Assembly (NCBI RefSeq): GCF_030064125.1
Contig: NZ_CP125957.1
Coordinates: 248,001-312,000, forward strand
Direction: 5' to 3'
Source of the DNA: Pseudomonas sp. G2-4
GTDB lineage: Bacteria > Pseudomonadota > Gammaproteobacteria > Pseudomonadales > Pseudomonadaceae
Length of the DNA stretch: 64,000 nucleotides
The notes beneath the pieces were generated by a model. It searched no databases. It had not been told where the DNA came from and saw only the letters and a program-made list of their open reading frames with translations. The translations under genes were made by a program, and so were the position numbers. Shown one piece after another: positions 35,347 through 44,822 of the stretch (position 1 is its first letter; the number at the start of each line of letters is the position of its first letter).

Positions 35347-36579
35347 TCAATAACGCTCTGCAAGCACCATCAGGTTTCGTGGCGTCAGGAGTGTTTCGCA
35401 GAAAATGCCAAGGCGGACGTCGTAGCCTTTTTGAACAAGGAAAAGCGCTCGATCCAGGACCAGCCACAGCTCCAGTGGCCGTCGGAAAAGGCCTCGCACC
35501 AATTCCAGGTTGCGCACTTCGGTCAGACGTTGATAGCCCGCCGCTTCCAGCGCAGCCCAATCCGGCGAACCGACTGTGGGTAAGTCTTTCAGCGCCGCCA
35601 GATCGGTACAGTATTGGGCGAAGGATTTTTCCAGCCAAGCGCTCGGTAACGAAGGGGTGGGCAGGTACTCATCGCACTCTCTGATTTGCCGTTGCAGCAG
35701 ATCAAAGCCCAGGCGCCAGGCCATGGAGTGGTCTCGTTGCCGTCGGATGCGAGCACCCGCAGTGACGGTTTCTGTGAGCGGCAGAGCGAGGTCGTCGAGC
35801 GATAGCTGTAGGGCGGAGCCTTTGGCGGCGTCGGACAGCGGTTGATAACACTCAGTGCTGATGCGGTTGTAGCAGCACGGTGCGACAGCCAATTGTGTGC
35901 AGCCAGTGGCACTTGCCAATTGCATCAGCCGCACATGCAGGTCACCGCAGGCGTGCAGGGCCACGGGTGTGTGTTCGGGGTTGATCGCCTGGGCTGCGTC
36001 CGCCGCCAATACATCTTGTTGCAGATGAGTGCCAGGTAGGTGATGGCGCTGGCTCAGTTGTTGGCCGCTGGCGACCAGGGCTGGGTCGTATTCCAGGCAG
36101 GTCAGGCTCTGCGCGTCCTGCAGCAAGCGCCGACCGAGGTGCCCTTTGCCGGCGCACCAATCCAGCCAGTGGGTGGGTTCAGTGGCGAAGTGCAGGCGGC
36201 TGGCGAAGGCTTCGATCTGTTGCCATTTGCGGCCGGGCACGTCGACGTTGAGGCGATGGACGGGTGCTTTCAGCGTGCGGGCTGGTAACTCAGCGATTGC
36301 GCTCAGTTCGCGGGAAATGGTCGCCAATTCCGGGAACGGCGCTGGCGCATCTTCAATCAGCCACGGCTGATGATGGTCGTTTTCCGCATCTTCGAGTGAA
36401 CGCTGGCGTAGCCAGTGGGCCAATTCCGGGTAGGCGGTTTCCCATGGCAGTTGCAGATGGGTGAAGGGGCGCGGTTTCCACAGTGCCTGGTGCGCGGTGA
36501 GAAAAGTATCCAGCGCCGTGAAGCGGGCGAGCAACGCCTCGCCCGTCAGCACGTCGCCGTCAGCGTCCTTGGCAGGCAT
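35347..36579 (-). CDS. Class I SAM-dependent methyltransferase (GSTCD-like)
   Basis: 410 residues. The SAM-binding motif LDWCAGKGHLGRRL (about residues 138-151) and the downstream CLEYDP, ALHACGDL and APCCYN (post-I/motif IV-like) place it in the Methyltransf_32/GSTCD-like family. The substrate is unknown; related proteins have been linked to tRNA or glutathione S-transferase C-terminal-domain proteins. It overlaps the last 20 nt of the ABC permease gene, so it is the distal gene of that operon. Confidence 0.8.
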   Translation of the reverse strand: MPAKDADGDVLTGEALLARFTALDTFLTAHQALWKPRPFTHLQLPWETAYPELAHWLRQRSLEDAENDHHQPWLIEDAPAPFPELATISRELSAIAELPARTLKAPVHRLNVDVPGRKWQQIEAFASRLHFATEPTHWLDWCAGKGHLGRRLLQDAQSLTCLEYDPALVASGQQLSQRHHLPGTHLQQDVLAADAAQAINPEHTPVALHACGDLHVRLMQLASATGCTQLAVAPCCYNRISTECYQPLSDAAKGSALQLSLDDLALPLTETVTAGARIRRQRDHSMAWRLGFDLLQRQIRECDEYLPTPSLPSAWLEKSFAQYCTDLAALKDLPTVGSPDWAALEAAGYQRLTEVRNLELVRGLFRRPLELWLVLDRALFLVQKGYDVRLGIFCETLLTPRNLMVLAERY

Positions 36580-37249
36580 CGACGCGCAACCAGCGCTCCA
36601 GCTGCTTGAAGCCTTGCACCAGCAGGAACGCCATCAACAGGTAGAACATGCCGGCCGCGAAGAAGATCTCCACCGGCAGGTAAGTCCGGGCAATGATGGT
36701 TCGGGCCATGCCGGTGAGTTCCAGCAGGGTCACGGTACTCGCCAGGGCGCTGGCCTTGAGCATCAGGATCACTTCGTTGCTGTAGGCCGGCAGGCCGATG
36801 CGCGCGGCGCGGGGCAGCATGATGTAGAACAATGCCTTGGGCCGCGACATGCCCAGGGCCCGTGCGGCTTCGATCTCGCCCTTTGGGATGGCCTGGATCG
36901 CGCCGCGCAGGATCTCGGCGATGTAGGCGGCGGTGTGCAGGGTCATGGTGACCGTGGCGCACCAGAACGGATCGCGCAGATACGGCCACAACGCGCTGCT
37001 GCGCACGGCATCGAATTGCGCCAGGCCGTAATAGACCAGGAACAGCTGAACCAATAACGGCGTGCCACGAAAAAAGAAGATGTAGGCGTAGGGAAAAGCC
37101 CGCACGTACCACAGGCGTGAAGAGCGCGCGATGCCCAGGGGGATCGCCAGCAGCAGGCCGGCAATCACGGCGATGGCCACCAGTTCCAGGGTCAGTGTGG
37201 CGCCCTGGGCCAGCTTCGGCAGCCACTTGATGATGACTTCCCAGTTCAT
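36560..37249 (-). CDS. Basic amino-acid ABC transporter permease (HisM-like)
   Basis: 229 residues, five membrane segments. The EAA loop EIEAARALGMSRPKALFYI identifies an ABC importer permease of the His/Glu/Gln/Arg class (HisM/AotM-like); the N-terminal THEXXXX-like TLTLELVAIAV and FFRGTPLLVQLFLVYYG fit. The ATG overlaps the upstream permease stop (ATGA). It forms a membrane heterodimer with the next permease. Confidence 0.93.
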   Translation of the reverse strand: MNWEVIIKWLPKLAQGATLTLELVAIAVIAGLLLAIPLGIARSSRLWYVRAFPYAYIFFFRGTPLLVQLFLVYYGLAQFDAVRSSALWPYLRDPFWCATVTMTLHTAAYIAEILRGAIQAIPKGEIEAARALGMSRPKALFYIMLPRAARIGLPAYSNEVILMLKASALASTVTLLELTGMARTIIARTYLPVEIFFAAGMFYLLMAFLLVQGFKQLERWLRVDACQGR

Positions 37250-37941
37250 TGGGTGCTCCTGGCAAAACCACGGGCGGCGCGTCGTTCCAGTAGGTGCATG
37301 CCGATCATGGCGAGCACCGTCAGCCCCAGGTACATGAACGCCGCCACCATATAGAAGGTGAACGGTTGCTTGGACACGGTCACGCCGGTTTGTGCGTGGC
37401 GCATGATTTCTTCCAGTCCGATCACCGAGACCAGGGCCGTGTCTTTCATCAGGATCATGAACAGGTTGCCAAGGCCGGGCAGGGCGATGCGCCACATCTG
37501 CGGCAAGATCAGTCGAGTGAAGATGCGCCACTTGGACAGGCCCAAGGCGACGCCGGCTTCACGATGACCCTTGGGAATCGCCAGGATCGCGCCACGAAAC
37601 ACTTCCGTGGCATAGGCGCCAAAGCACAGGCCCAGGGCGACGACGCCAGCGGCGAAGGCGTTAAGGGCAAGGTCGGGATAGCCGACGGATTCGCCCAAGG
37701 CCCGCATCAGGTTGACGGTGCCGAAGTAGATCAGCAGCACCCAGAGCAGCTCCGGGATGCCGCGGACCAGTGTCGAATAGGTGCCGCCAAGCCATTGCAG
37801 CGGCTTATACGGGGACGTCTTGGCCAAGGCACCGAGCAGGCCGAGCACCAGCCCCAGGCACAGGGCCGAGAGTGCCAGTTTGACGGTCATCAGCGCCCCT
37901 GCGGCGAGCGCCGGGCCGAATCCGTAGAGATCGATCATCAT
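37246..37941 (-). CDS. Basic amino-acid ABC transporter permease (HisQ-like)
   Basis: 231 residues, five membrane segments, ending with an EAA loop GHREAGVALGLSKWRIFTR. LVRGIPELLWVLLIYFG is the typical HisQ segment. Of two adjacent ATGs the first (37941) is taken. Partner of the HisM-like permease. Confidence 0.93.
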   Translation of the reverse strand: MMIDLYGFGPALAAGALMTVKLALSALCLGLVLGLLGALAKTSPYKPLQWLGGTYSTLVRGIPELLWVLLIYFGTVNLMRALGESVGYPDLALNAFAAGVVALGLCFGAYATEVFRGAILAIPKGHREAGVALGLSKWRIFTRLILPQMWRIALPGLGNLFMILMKDTALVSVIGLEEIMRHAQTGVTVSKQPFTFYMVAAFMYLGLTVLAMIGMHLLERRAARGFARSTQ

Positions 37942-38019
37942 GGGTGTGTGTTCATATCGCGGCAGGCTTTGCAAAGGGCCGGCGCTGCCGGGGAGCAGCG
38001 TCGGCCAGGCACGTCAGCA

Positions 38020-38772
38020 TCAATAGATGTTGAACGGGAAGTACTTGTCGTTGATTTTTTTATAGGTGCCATCGGCGACGATTTCTTTCAGTGCGGCGTT
38101 CAGCTTGTCGCGCAGCGGGTCACCCTTGCGTACGGCGATGCCGATCTTGTCGCTTTCCACCAGCGGGTCGCCCTTGAATTCATAAGCGCGGCCGGCCTCG
38201 GTTTTCAGCCAGTCGTAGTTCACGTATTTGTCCGCCAGAATCGCGTCGACGCGGCCGGAGGTCAGGTCCAGGTAGGCGTTTTCCTGAGTGTCGTAGAGCT
38301 TGAGGGTGATGGCGTCCTCATAGTTGTCTTCAAGATAAGTGCCGGCCAGGGTAGAGCGTTGGGCGCCGATGACCTTGCCTTGGAGCGAGTCTTTATCGGT
38401 TTTGAAGTCGACGTTCTTGGGTGCAATGAATTGCAGCTTGTTGGAGTAGTACGGGTCGGTGAAGTCCACGGCCTGCTTGCGCTCGTCGGTGATCGACAGC
38501 GAAGAGATCAGGAAATCGAATTTCTTGGCGTTCAGGGCCGGGATGATGCCGTCCCAATCGGAAGTGACCACTTCGCACTCGACTTGCATCTTGGCGCACA
38601 GGGCGTCGCCGATGTCTTTATCGAAACCCACGACCTGGCCGCTGGCGTCCTTGTTGTTGAACGGCGGGTAGGCTGCTTCGATGCCCATCTTCAGTTTGTC
38701 GGCTGCCATGGCACTGGCTGAGAAGACCAGGCTGGCGGCTGCGGCCAGGAGGAATTTCTTGTAGGTCTGCAT
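38020..38772 (-). CDS. Basic amino-acid ABC transporter substrate-binding protein
   Basis: 250 residues, a periplasmic type II binding protein of the HisJ/ArgT/AotJ class. Signal peptide MQTYKKFLLAAAASLVFSAS with cleavage after AMA (about residue 23). Family blocks: GIEAAYPPFNNKDASGQVVG, FDKDIGDALCAKMQ, DWDGIIPALNAKKFDFLISS and ITDERKQAVDFTDPYY. The ligand is likely lysine, arginine, ornithine or histidine. Encoded 13 nt after the ATPase gene. Confidence 0.94.
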   Translation of the reverse strand: MQTYKKFLLAAAASLVFSASAMAADKLKMGIEAAYPPFNNKDASGQVVGFDKDIGDALCAKMQVECEVVTSDWDGIIPALNAKKFDFLISSLSITDERKQAVDFTDPYYSNKLQFIAPKNVDFKTDKDSLQGKVIGAQRSTLAGTYLEDNYEDAITLKLYDTQENAYLDLTSGRVDAILADKYVNYDWLKTEAGRAYEFKGDPLVESDKIGIAVRKGDPLRDKLNAALKEIVADGTYKKINDKYFPFNIY

Positions 38773-38785
38773 GTGTACTGCTCCG

Positions 38786-39559
38786 TTAGCGGTTGCTAGA
38801 CATGAATTGTTTGCAGCGTGCCGAAAGCGGGTTCTCGAAGACCTGCTGCGGCGATCCTTGCTCCTCGACCAGGCCCTGATGGAGGAACACCACTTCGCTG
38901 GAAACCTGACGGGCGAAGCCCATTTCGTGGGTCACCAACAGCATGGTGCGACCCTCTTCGGCCAGGGCGCGGATCACACTAAGTACTTCCTGAACCATTT
39001 CCGGGTCAAGGGCGGAGGTGGGTTCGTCGAACAGGATCACTTTGGGCTGCATCGCCAGCGTGCGGGCGATGGCGGCGCGTTGCTGCTGGCCGCCGGACAG
39101 CTCGCCAGGGTAGGCGTGGCGTTTGTCGGCGATGCCGACCTTGGCCAGCAAGGCTTCGGCGACTTCGACAGCTTCGGCCTTGCTTTGGCCGAGCACCCGG
39201 CGCGGGGCTTCGATGATGTTGTCGAGCACGCTCATGTGGGGCCAGAGATTAAAGTTTTGAAACACAAAACCGATCTCGCTGCGCATGCGGTTGATCTGTT
39301 TGCCGTCGGCGGCCACCAGTTCACCGTTTTTCGCTGCCTTGAGCTTGAGCTCCTCGCCGGCCACCAGAATCTGCCCCTGGTTGGGGTTTTCCAGCAGGTT
39401 GATGCAGCGCAGGAACGTGGATTTGCCGGAACCGGAGGAGCCCAGGATCGAGATCACATCGCCGTCGCGGGCGGTCAGCGAGACGCCTTTGAGCACCTCC
39501 AGCTGGCCGTAGCGTTTGTGCAGGTTGCGGATTTCAAGCGCGGGCGTGGCCTGGGCCAT
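38786..39559 (-). CDS. hisP: Basic amino-acid ABC transporter ATPase (HisP-like)
   Basis: 257 residues. Walker [15 protein letters not shown] (about residues 35-48), signature [16 protein letters not shown], Walker [17 protein letters not shown] and the switch His in LVTHEMGF. First gene of the operon ATPase - binding protein - HisQ - HisM - methyltransferase. The symbol follows the HisP class; the system may equally be the arginine/ornithine (aot-type) importer. Confidence 0.95.
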   Translation of the reverse strand: MAQATPALEIRNLHKRYGQLEVLKGVSLTARDGDVISILGSSGSGKSTFLRCINLLENPNQGQILVAGEELKLKAAKNGELVAADGKQINRMRSEIGFVFQNFNLWPHMSVLDNIIEAPRRVLGQSKAEAVEVAEALLAKVGIADKRHAYPGELSGGQQQRAAIARTLAMQPKVILFDEPTSALDPEMVQEVLSVIRALAEEGRTMLLVTHEMGFARQVSSEVVFLHQGLVEEQGSPQQVFENPLSARCKQFMSSNR

Positions 39560-39954
39560 GTGCGGTCCTCATGGTGTGTGCTCCCTTGCTGTTGGTGGCC
39601 TTCCTGGCGAGGCGGCCAAGCTAGCATGCGTCCGAATGGCCGCCAACAGTGCTGCGGGTGGTAAACCGGGGATGTGCGGCAGGTTGTCGCATCGGCGCAG
39701 CAGACTGTCGCGTCATCAACAACCGAACGGCCGCCTGGACCCTTGCTACCGGTGAAAAGCCCGGGGAGTCGCGTAAAAAAAGGCGCGATGGTGCCAGCTT
39801 TGGGCGGGGGTTGGAAGGGTTAATCGGATGAGCGTGTCGCTGTGCTTTGAGGGGTTTCTCGGTTTCCGTTCATAGCCAATAGATCTAAACCTTGGCGTGT
39901 AATCAAAATCAAAAGAGAACTCATGAGCTGTTTCCAGTACCTGGAGTCCTCGCC

Positions 39955-40404
39955 ATGAAGCATAGCCATTACTTTTTGCTGCCCTTCCTCGTGCTTGGCG
40001 CACTGTTGTTTCCCGTCATGCTCAGCGCCACGAACCTGGCCCCAGTAGACAGTGCCGGCGTGCAGGTCCAGCCGCAACAGCAGAACGGCATCACGTACCT
40101 GTCCGGAGGGATTGGCGAGGATGAAGCCAGCGCTATTGGGCAGGCCCAGGGTTACAACCTGCACATGACGTTCGCCGTCGGGCCGGAAAACAAATACATC
40201 CCGGATGTGAGCGTCGCCGTTCAGAATGCTTCAGGGCAAACGCTGCTGACGCTGAACGAGGCGGGCCCGCTGGTTTACGTACAGTTGCCGCCGGGCAAGT
40301 ACACGGTGGTGGCGACACGCAACGGTGAGGCGCGGCGCGACACCGCCGAAATCGGCAGCGGCGCCGCACGCAAGTTGGTGTTCCATTGGAACAGTGACGA
40401 ATAG
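39955..40404 (+). CDS. Secreted carboxypeptidase-regulatory-like protein, unknown
   Basis: 149 residues. Hydrophobic N-terminus (HYFLLPFLVLGALLFPVMLS) gives a signal peptide cleaved near residue 24. The mature domain shows beta strands of a carboxypeptidase regulatory-like fold (DVSVAVQNASGQTLLTLNEAG, PLVYVQLPPGKYTVVAT). The ATG at 39955 follows GGAG; an earlier in-frame ATG at 39892 would precede the signal peptide with charged residues. Function unknown. Confidence 0.7.
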   Translation: MKHSHYFLLPFLVLGALLFPVMLSATNLAPVDSAGVQVQPQQQNGITYLSGGIGEDEASAIGQAQGYNLHMTFAVGPENKYIPDVSVAVQNASGQTLLTLNEAGPLVYVQLPPGKYTVVATRNGEARRDTAEIGSGAARKLVFHWNSDE

Positions 40405-40413
40405 CTGAGCGGC

Positions 40414-40860
40414 TTATTCGCTGGCCGGCTCTTCCATCGACTGGCGATAACGGTCCAGCGCTTCGCTGAAGTCCTTGATGAACTCCGGGGTGCTGAGCCA
40501 GCGCTGCGCCGTTTCGCGGTCCATTTCGTCGACCCACATGCGGTAGTCCACCAACATGTCGGCCGCCAGATTGGTGGCGGCCATGCTTTCGTTTTCAGCG
40601 TTTTTCAGGTCCAGCAGGCCTGGGCGTTCGCTGATCATCACACTCAGGGACGCGAGCAGCGTGTCGAGCATTTCGCTGCGGCTGATGGCCTCCGCTTCGC
40701 GCAGTTTGGCAAACAACTCCAACACGTAGACCGGTGGTTGCGCGGTGGCATGGGCCGGGTCGCCATACATCGGGATGGATTTACGCCCACTCATGCGGAT
40801 CTGCTTGGCTTTGTCTTTGGCGCGCTTTGCACGTTTTTGCTGCTTGTTCGGTGAGGCCAT
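40414..40860 (-). CDS. Small basic-to-acidic protein, paralogue of 44349-44756
   Basis: 148 residues. Starts with a Lys/Arg-rich tract (NKQQKRAKRAKDKAKQIRM), continues with an all-helical acidic region (LELFAKLREAEAISRSEML, DMLVDYRMWVDEMD). The gene at 44349-44756 encodes a similar product (Q-Q-K-R-x-Q/A-R-A-K start and VDL/VLELF...AE helix), so the two are related copies flanking the bphO-bphP pair. Function unknown. Confidence 0.75.
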   Translation of the reverse strand: MASPNKQQKRAKRAKDKAKQIRMSGRKSIPMYGDPAHATAQPPVYVLELFAKLREAEAISRSEMLDTLLASLSVMISERPGLLDLKNAENESMAATNLAADMLVDYRMWVDEMDRETAQRWLSTPEFIKDFSEALDRYRQSMEEPASE

Positions 40861-40904
40861 TGGGCTTCGGTTTCCAATTTCGTTAGGGGAGGAGCGTGCC
40901 CGGT

Positions 40905-43139
40905 TCAGTCGATTTTCGGCACGGTAAAGCAGAATTCGCTGCCCTGGCCTGGCTGGCTTTCGGCGTACAGTTTACCGCCATGGGCCTGGACAATCCCCTT
41001 GGAAATATACAATCCCAGACCGGTACCATTCGGGTTTCCTTCCTTGACCGTCCAGTAACGGTCAAAAACGTGAGGCAACTGCTCCGCCGTAATGCCTTCA
41101 CCGGTGTCGCGAACGCTGAACACGATTTCATCACCCACCGACATCGCACTGATGCCCACTGCGCCGTCCTGAGGCGTGAACTTGATGGCATTGCCAATCA
41201 AGTTGGACAACACCTGGAACAATCGCTCGGGATCGGCGTTGATCCTCAGGTTGGGTTCGGCGTGGAAGGATATGTCGATGGCCTTGGCGGTGGCCAGCGG
41301 CGTCAGCAGCGAGCATGCGTCTTCGAATATTTGGCTGACGTCCATCGGCTGGGGGTTAATGGTGTAGCGCCCAGCGTCGATACGAGAGGTGTCGAGCAGG
41401 TCTTCCAGCAACGCGTTCATGCGGCTGGCGGCCTGTTGCATGGTATCGATGGCTGAGGCAATGCGTTTTGAGCTGTGGGATCCGTCGGAGCTGAAGGCCT
41501 TTTGCATCATGCCGCAGAGCATGGAAATGATCGTCATCGGGTTGCGAAGGTCATGGGAGACAACTGCCACCAACTCATCGCGGGACTGTACGGCCTGGCG
41601 TTCCTTGTTGACCTGTCGGGCCAAGTCGTTTTCCAGGGCCGAACGCCGCAGGTCGTTGGCGGCGAACAGGTCGCCATGGGTCCATTTCGTGCTGATGCCG
41701 GCCATCTCGACTTTCCAGATTTCGAAGGACGTCCGGGGGCGCAGGCGCAGGCCGGTCTCGCTGTTTTCCAGGTCCAGGGGCTTTTGCGGATCGCCGCTCC
41801 ATTGGATGGTTTGCTTGACCTCGGGGCGAAACCACAGCACGCCATTTTCCACAGGTTTTGGCAGGTGGATCGCCAGCACGCCGCTCGCCACGTCCTGATA
41901 AGCCTGGGCCGCAGGGAAAACGCTGCTTAGGCTGTGATGGGAGAACACCGGTTGACCGGTCGCCAGGACCCATTTGTGCAGCTCACGGATCTGCTCCGGT
42001 TCCGGGCATTGGCCATGGCGGTGCAGTTTGTTGTTTTCGAAGATCGCGACGCCAGTGGCTCCGGTCAGGTCCATCAGCCGTTGTGGGTCATGGGATAAAC
42101 CGTCGAAGACATTGTCGCTGGACTCCGCCATGACGGTGGCGAGGACCTTGAGGTCATCAAGCTTGGCGTCCCGTTGGCGAGTCAGCTCCAGCGCTTCCAT
42201 GGCGCTGATCTGCAGCGACAGCACTTGGCCGATGGTTTGGCAGGCCATGCGCATTTCATGGGGGACAAGCAGCGGCTGGCGGTTGCCACAGCTGATCAAC
42301 CCCCACAACCGCTCGCCTTCCATCAGCGAGATGCTCATGGACGACAGCACGCCCATGTTCTTCATGTATTGGCGGTGGATCGGCGAGACGCTGCGCAGGG
42401 TGGAAAAACTCAGGTCCAGCGACGCCTGGGTGTCAGGCCGCAACTCCGGTACCAGCGGTATTGGGGCATAGTCGGCATTGGGGATGATGCGCAGCCAGTT
42501 GGTGCGGTACAGCTCGCGGGCCTGTTCGGGAATATCCGATGCCGGGAAAAACAGGCCTTTGTAGAGCTCCATCGACGGCGCGCTGGCTTCGGCGATCACC
42601 TGCCCGTGGCCTTCCTCTTCGAAACGATAGATCAGCACGCGATCGTAGCCGGTCATGGCCTGGATTTCCCGAACGCTGATTTCGTACAGGGCCTGGAGCG
42701 TTTTTGCACTTTGCAGACGCTGCAGCATGCGGCCCATATTGGCCTCGCCGCTGGCGCCTTCGGGGCGATAGTCGCTCAGGTGTTGCTCCAGTTCGACGAT
42801 CAGGGCGCCCTGGTGACGATGAACCAATGCGTCAAAACGCTGCTGGTTTATGACGATAGCCACGGGCACGTTGTCGCTTTCCACGTCGGCGCGACAGGCG
42901 ACGAGGATGGCTTCGGCCTGCTCCGGGCCGAACAGTGCGTCGAGCGTCTGGCCCAGAAGCCTGTCGGGATCGTGCCCCATCAACTGCAACACGTTGGCGC
43001 TGACCTGACGGATCACGAAGTCGGGCTCGGACAACATCAACAACACGCCGTGAGGCTGGATGGCCCCGGGGAAGCGGATCGGTTCGTCTGCGCAGTTGAC
43101 CAGCAGTTCTTCGAAGGCTTCCTGGTTTTCCGGGTTCAT
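40905..43139 (-). CDS. bphP: Bacteriophytochrome histidine kinase BphP
   Basis: 744 residues. PAS (about 20-130) with the biliverdin-attaching Cys16 in NCADEPIRFPGAIQPHG, GAF (about 145-310, DIPEQARELY and PIHRQYMKNMGV), PHY (about 330-500), HisKA with phospho-accepting His in VVSHDLRNPM (about 525-535) and HATPase with NLIGNAIKF, DTGEGI and GLGLYI. It senses red/far-red light through biliverdin and phosphorylates a response regulator not seen here. Coupled by ATGA to the preceding heme oxygenase gene that makes its chromophore. Confidence 0.96.
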   Translation of the reverse strand: MNPENQEAFEELLVNCADEPIRFPGAIQPHGVLLMLSEPDFVIRQVSANVLQLMGHDPDRLLGQTLDALFGPEQAEAILVACRADVESDNVPVAIVINQQRFDALVHRHQGALIVELEQHLSDYRPEGASGEANMGRMLQRLQSAKTLQALYEISVREIQAMTGYDRVLIYRFEEEGHGQVIAEASAPSMELYKGLFFPASDIPEQARELYRTNWLRIIPNADYAPIPLVPELRPDTQASLDLSFSTLRSVSPIHRQYMKNMGVLSSMSISLMEGERLWGLISCGNRQPLLVPHEMRMACQTIGQVLSLQISAMEALELTRQRDAKLDDLKVLATVMAESSDNVFDGLSHDPQRLMDLTGATGVAIFENNKLHRHGQCPEPEQIRELHKWVLATGQPVFSHHSLSSVFPAAQAYQDVASGVLAIHLPKPVENGVLWFRPEVKQTIQWSGDPQKPLDLENSETGLRLRPRTSFEIWKVEMAGISTKWTHGDLFAANDLRRSALENDLARQVNKERQAVQSRDELVAVVSHDLRNPMTIISMLCGMMQKAFSSDGSHSSKRIASAIDTMQQAASRMNALLEDLLDTSRIDAGRYTINPQPMDVSQIFEDACSLLTPLATAKAIDISFHAEPNLRINADPERLFQVLSNLIGNAIKFTPQDGAVGISAMSVGDEIVFSVRDTGEGITAEQLPHVFDRYWTVKEGNPNGTGLGLYISKGIVQAHGGKLYAESQPGQGSEFCFTVPKID

Positions 43140-43741
43140 AACAGTACCTTTTGGCTGTCCAGCCAGCGTTCGAAATAAGTGAACGTCGCTTTGGCGGCGC
43201 GTGTGACTTCGAACACCTGGGCGTCGCCAAGGTTCCTGTCGCCCAGGTATTGGAGAAAATCCTTCCAGCGTCGGCCAGTCAGCTCGCCATACACATTGAG
43301 GAAGGCTGCGCCGCTGGAGGCGTCAAGACCCAACTGCTCGGCCACCCTACGCCGCAGGATCTGCCCACCGAGCGTCGCGCCTTCCAGCACATAGGACACG
43401 CCGAGTGCCGCGGCACGGGAGTCGATCAACGGCAACGCCTGGCAGGTGGGCAGCGCTTCGATAGCGGCCTCTTCCAAGCCCAGTGCCGTGAGATCTGCCC
43501 GCAGGACCGGAAGTTTGATCCGGAGGGATTGGTCCAGCCCGGTCGGCGTCAGTGCAAGTACATGAAGACGTTGTTCCAACGGTTGATAAAAACCGTAGTA
43601 GGCCGCCATCAGGCGCCGATACAGATCGAGGTCCAGTTGTTCGGAGAAAAACGGCAGGCGCTTTTCCAGGGCGATGTGCCGTTCAGCGGTTTCGGTCCGC
43701 AATGCCTGGATCAGAGAGGGGTGGGGAGCGGCCGATGACAT
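43136..43741 (-). CDS. bphO: Biliverdin-producing heme oxygenase BphO
   Basis: 201 residues. Heme oxygenase fold: proximal His region ALRTETAERHIALEKRLPFF, LMAAYYGFYQPLEQRL and a distal helix GVSYVLEGATLGGQIL. It cleaves heme to biliverdin for the bacteriophytochrome encoded next. The ATG at 43741 gives a normal length; the open frame continues upstream in frame into a YhcG-family remnant, so the true start could be at 43786. Confidence 0.9.
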   Translation of the reverse strand: MSSAAPHPSLIQALRTETAERHIALEKRLPFFSEQLDLDLYRRLMAAYYGFYQPLEQRLHVLALTPTGLDQSLRIKLPVLRADLTALGLEEAAIEALPTCQALPLIDSRAAALGVSYVLEGATLGGQILRRRVAEQLGLDASSGAAFLNVYGELTGRRWKDFLQYLGDRNLGDAQVFEVTRAAKATFTYFERWLDSQKVLL

Positions 43742-44128
43742 GCGAGATAGAGCTCTTTGATTGGAGCGTTGCGGAAAAAAACGCATGAATCTTACATGGG
43801 TTTTTGTGTGTGCAGTCATCGTCGGCATTGGCGGCCCGAGGAATTCCAGAACCACCGGGTCCCTGACGATATCCCTTGGACCGAGGTTCAGTTCCTTGAG
43901 GTTGACGAGGGCCTCCTGCTCCACCGCCGGCCGGTCGCGGCTGGCCAGTAGGCGTTCGGATCCGCCTTGTTCGAATTCAATGATGTGTCGCCCGATCTGC
44001 CAGCACGTTTGTACCTGGAGCGTATCAACGGCGCGCAAGACCTTCTGGCGTGCCTGCTGGATCAGTTGGCCGAGTTCACTGATCAGTGGCGCGAGCTGCG
44101 GGTCGTCTTGAGGTGAAATTGAAGTCAT
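43742..44128 (-). pseudogene. YhcG-family (DUF1016) remnant fused in frame to bphO
   Basis: The frame upstream of bphO reads the start of a PDDEXK YhcG-like protein (LIQQARQKVLRAVDTLQVQT, CWQIGRHIIEFEQ) and then jumps to its later part (LNLGPRDIVRDPVVLEFLG), with the intervening domain missing. A family protein is usually over 300 residues, so this is an internally deleted copy, about 105 residues, now in frame with bphO. It is probably not functional. The upstream start at 44128 has no clear RBS. Confidence 0.65.
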
Positions 44129-44348
44129 CGATGGGTCCAGCCATTGAGGGGGCGGACCCAAAGCATGCTCCGGAGGAAGTGTTGCTGATGCAGGACGGGG
44201 CTGATTGCCCTGGAGGAAATAAAGGTGATTCACGCAGTAGGGAGATGACGCCGCTATATGTCGATTAACCCTGGTCTGTAGGAGCTATCCCAGCAGAGTG
44301 TCATCCACCGCAAGCGCCCTCGCCACAAAGCGTCTGGCGGGGCGGTGC

Positions 44349-44756
44349 TCAGGCAGAGTCTTGCGCCAGCGCCTGGGATGCGGCCACATAATCAGCCTGG
44401 AATTGCTTGCTCTCGACCCAGTCCAGTGCGGTCTGCTCATCGACGCCGGTGGTCATGCGCCGATATTCGATCAGGGCGGTAATGATGAAGTCAGTGGCTT
44501 CTTCCTCACCTTCCTGTTCCAGCACGAGCGCCAGCAGTGGATGTCCCAGGAAGACCGCGCACATGGCCTGCTGGCTGACCTTTTCAGCGGCGTGCATGAC
44601 CTGGAACAACTCCGATAGATCCACCGTCTCCAAGTCGATGCGCTCCTCGTTCGGATCGAGGAACTCGTTCGGCGCAGCGGCGCGTTGAATCCGGTTTTTC
44701 TTGGCCTTCGCCTTGGCGCGCTGGTTGCGTTTCTGCTGCTTGTCTGCCGATGACAT
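44349..44756 (-). CDS. Small protein, paralogue of 40414-40860
   Basis: 135 residues. N-terminal basic tract SSADKQQKRNQRAKAKAKKN, then acidic helices (LETVDLSELFQVMHAAEKVS, ATDFIITALIEYRRMT). Shares the basic start and helical plan of the protein at 40414-40860. Unknown function; the basic tract suggests nucleic-acid or ribosome contact but this is inference. Confidence 0.72.
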   Translation of the reverse strand: MSSADKQQKRNQRAKAKAKKNRIQRAAAPNEFLDPNEERIDLETVDLSELFQVMHAAEKVSQQAMCAVFLGHPLLALVLEQEGEEEATDFIITALIEYRRMTTGVDEQTALDWVESKQFQADYVAASQALAQDSA

Positions 44757-44822
44757 GGTCAGATTCCTGACATGAAAAGTAAGGCCGCCTATCCTACAGC
44801 TTCATGGCGAGCGCTTCGAATC

